Assembly: GCF_016908555.1 (NCBI RefSeq)
Contig: NZ_JAFBEE010000014.1
Location: 19,082 to 83,081 of the forward strand
DNA from: Alkaliphilus hydrothermalis
GTDB lineage: Bacteria; Bacillota; Clostridia; Peptostreptococcales; Natronincolaceae
DNA length: 64,000 nucleotides
Direction of reading: 5' to 3'
Position numbers and translations under genes: made by a program. Below are positions 63,447 to 64,000 of this stretch, one piece after another. Under the pieces are notes generated by a model that was not told where the DNA came from, searched no databases, and saw only the letters and a program-made list of their open reading frames with translations. Numbering within the stretch: position 1 is the stretch's first letter; each line of letters begins with the position of its first letter.

Positions 63447-63519
63447 CAACACAGTAGTTAAGCTTCTGCGCTGATGGTACTTGGAGGGCAGCCTCCTGGG
63501 AGAGTAGGACGTCGCGGTA
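63447..63519 (+). rRNA. 5S rRNA remnant (3' part only)
   Basis: AACACAGTAGTTAAGC, GCGCTGATGGTACTTGG and CCTGGGAGAGTAGGACG match the conserved 3' two-thirds of 5S rRNA. The first ~45 nt are missing: the sequence before 63447 does not contain the 5' helix that should pair with GTCGCGGTA. A T-run follows. Probably a leftover of an rRNA operon rearrangement. Confidence 0.65.
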
Positions 63520-63566
63520 TTTTTTATCCCATAAAAAGGATGGAAATATATACATGCTTTAGAGTG

Positions 63567-63595
63567 TTGACATAATACCCATAAGGTGTTATGAT
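63567..63595 (+). promoter_or_regulatory. rRNA promoter P1
   Basis: TTGACA, 17-nt spacer, TATGAT; about 330 bp before 16S rRNA. Confidence 0.85.
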
Positions 63596-63664
63596 GTATA
63601 AACTGCTTCGAAAGAACAAGTAGCGATACGGTTCTTTGGAAAAAGATAACATTAAAAAAAATAG

Positions 63665-63693
63665 TTGACACTTTGAAAAAGATATGATATATT
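63665..63693 (+). promoter_or_regulatory. rRNA promoter P2
   Basis: TTGACA, 17-nt spacer, TATATT. It lies 98 bp after P1, the usual tandem arrangement. Confidence 0.85.
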
Positions 63694-63738
63694 AGTTAAG
63701 TCGCCGATTTGAGGCGATGGGGCGTAAGCCCTTGAAAA

Positions 63739-63763
63739 ACAAGGTCTTTGAAAACTGAACAGT
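63739..63763 (+). promoter_or_regulatory. rRNA antitermination boxA-like sequence
   Basis: GGTCTTTGAAAACTGAACAG is the leader motif found before 16S rRNA in Firmicutes, where NusB/NusE bind boxA. Confidence 0.65.
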
Positions 63764-63800
63764 ATAGATTTAAGCCAGCATAATTTTTTACGTCAATGAT

Positions 63801-63859
63801 GTTAAAAATCTCATAGCTAATCTTTATCATATAATGAAATTAGCCCATCGATTTTTAAC
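63801..63859 (+). other. 16S rRNA leader stem
   Basis: GTTAAAAATC (63801-63810) pairs with GATTTTTAAC (63850-63859), with an inner AGCTAAT/ATTAGC pairing. A leader hairpin likely involved in pre-rRNA folding or processing. Confidence 0.5.
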
Positions 63860-63901
63860 AAAGTGACTGACACAAAATCATAGATTTTGGTCATCTACTT
63901 T

Positions 63902-64000
<99 letters not shown>

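Overview
The window is chromosomal DNA around the replication origin of a low-GC, endospore-forming, anaerobic member of the Clostridia. The gene order (rnpA-rpmH-oriC-dnaA-dnaN-recF-remB-gyrB-gyrA, then an rsbV-rsbW-sigB operon and an rRNA operon) resembles that of Peptostreptococcaceae and Clostridiaceae. Sporulation genes (bofA, yyaC), a flavodiiron protein and an apparent selenoprotein suggest an Alkaliphilus-like strict anaerobe. The genus is inferred, not proven. Almost everything left of about 52 kb is on the minus strand and everything right of it on the plus strand, as expected for genes co-oriented with replication away from oriC.

Left arm, 1-15 kb: the 5' part of murA, then the WalRK cell-wall stress operon (walR, walK, an unrecognised exported protein, walH, walI). 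Beside it are four peptidase genes (a metallopeptidase-MA protein, a tail-anchored subtilase, a LysM-G5-M23 endopeptidase and an M1 aminopeptidase). A DnaD-like/DnaI-like primosome pair runs on the opposite strand. Perfect WalR-box matches lie in front of the exported-protein gene and the M23 gene. 15-26 kb: tRNA-Glu and tRNA-Lys, purA, a one-gene selenoprotein unit (in-frame UGA with a SECIS-like hairpin), a DnaA-box cluster, a GNAT acetyltransferase, fprA, dnaB, rplI, gdpP, a yybS-type gene, a MazG-like gene and a FUSC-family exporter.

26-38 kb: bofA, yaaL, phoH, a cupin/Crp-Fnr divergent pair sharing a palindrome, a block of decayed genes (29.7-31.4 kb), recR, the ybaB/ebfC homologue, dnaX, cvpA, a membrane-anchored propeller-like protein, a YkvI-type transporter and yyaC. 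Relative to the Bacillus order dnaX-yaaK-recR-yaaL-bofA, about 4-5 kb separates recR from yaaL-bofA. 38-52 kb: lipid kinase, cysteine desulfurase, parA-parB with two perfect parS sites, noc-like, rsmG, mnmG, mnmE, jag, yidC, yidD, rnpA and rpmH.

52-64 kb: a bipartite oriC flanks dnaA. The dnaA-dnaN gap shows DnaA boxes, a GC-richer stretch, a six-unit DnaA-trio and an AT-rich unwinding segment. The gyrase operon follows, then rsbV-rsbW-sigB behind a sigma-B-type promoter, a 5S rRNA remnant, tandem rRNA promoters, an antitermination box and the first ~100 nt of 16S rRNA. The genes together cover replication initiation, segregation, tRNA U34 modification, envelope homeostasis and membrane-protein insertion. 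The least-described items are the DUF1858-type selenoprotein and the WalR-box-preceded exported protein inside the wal operon.
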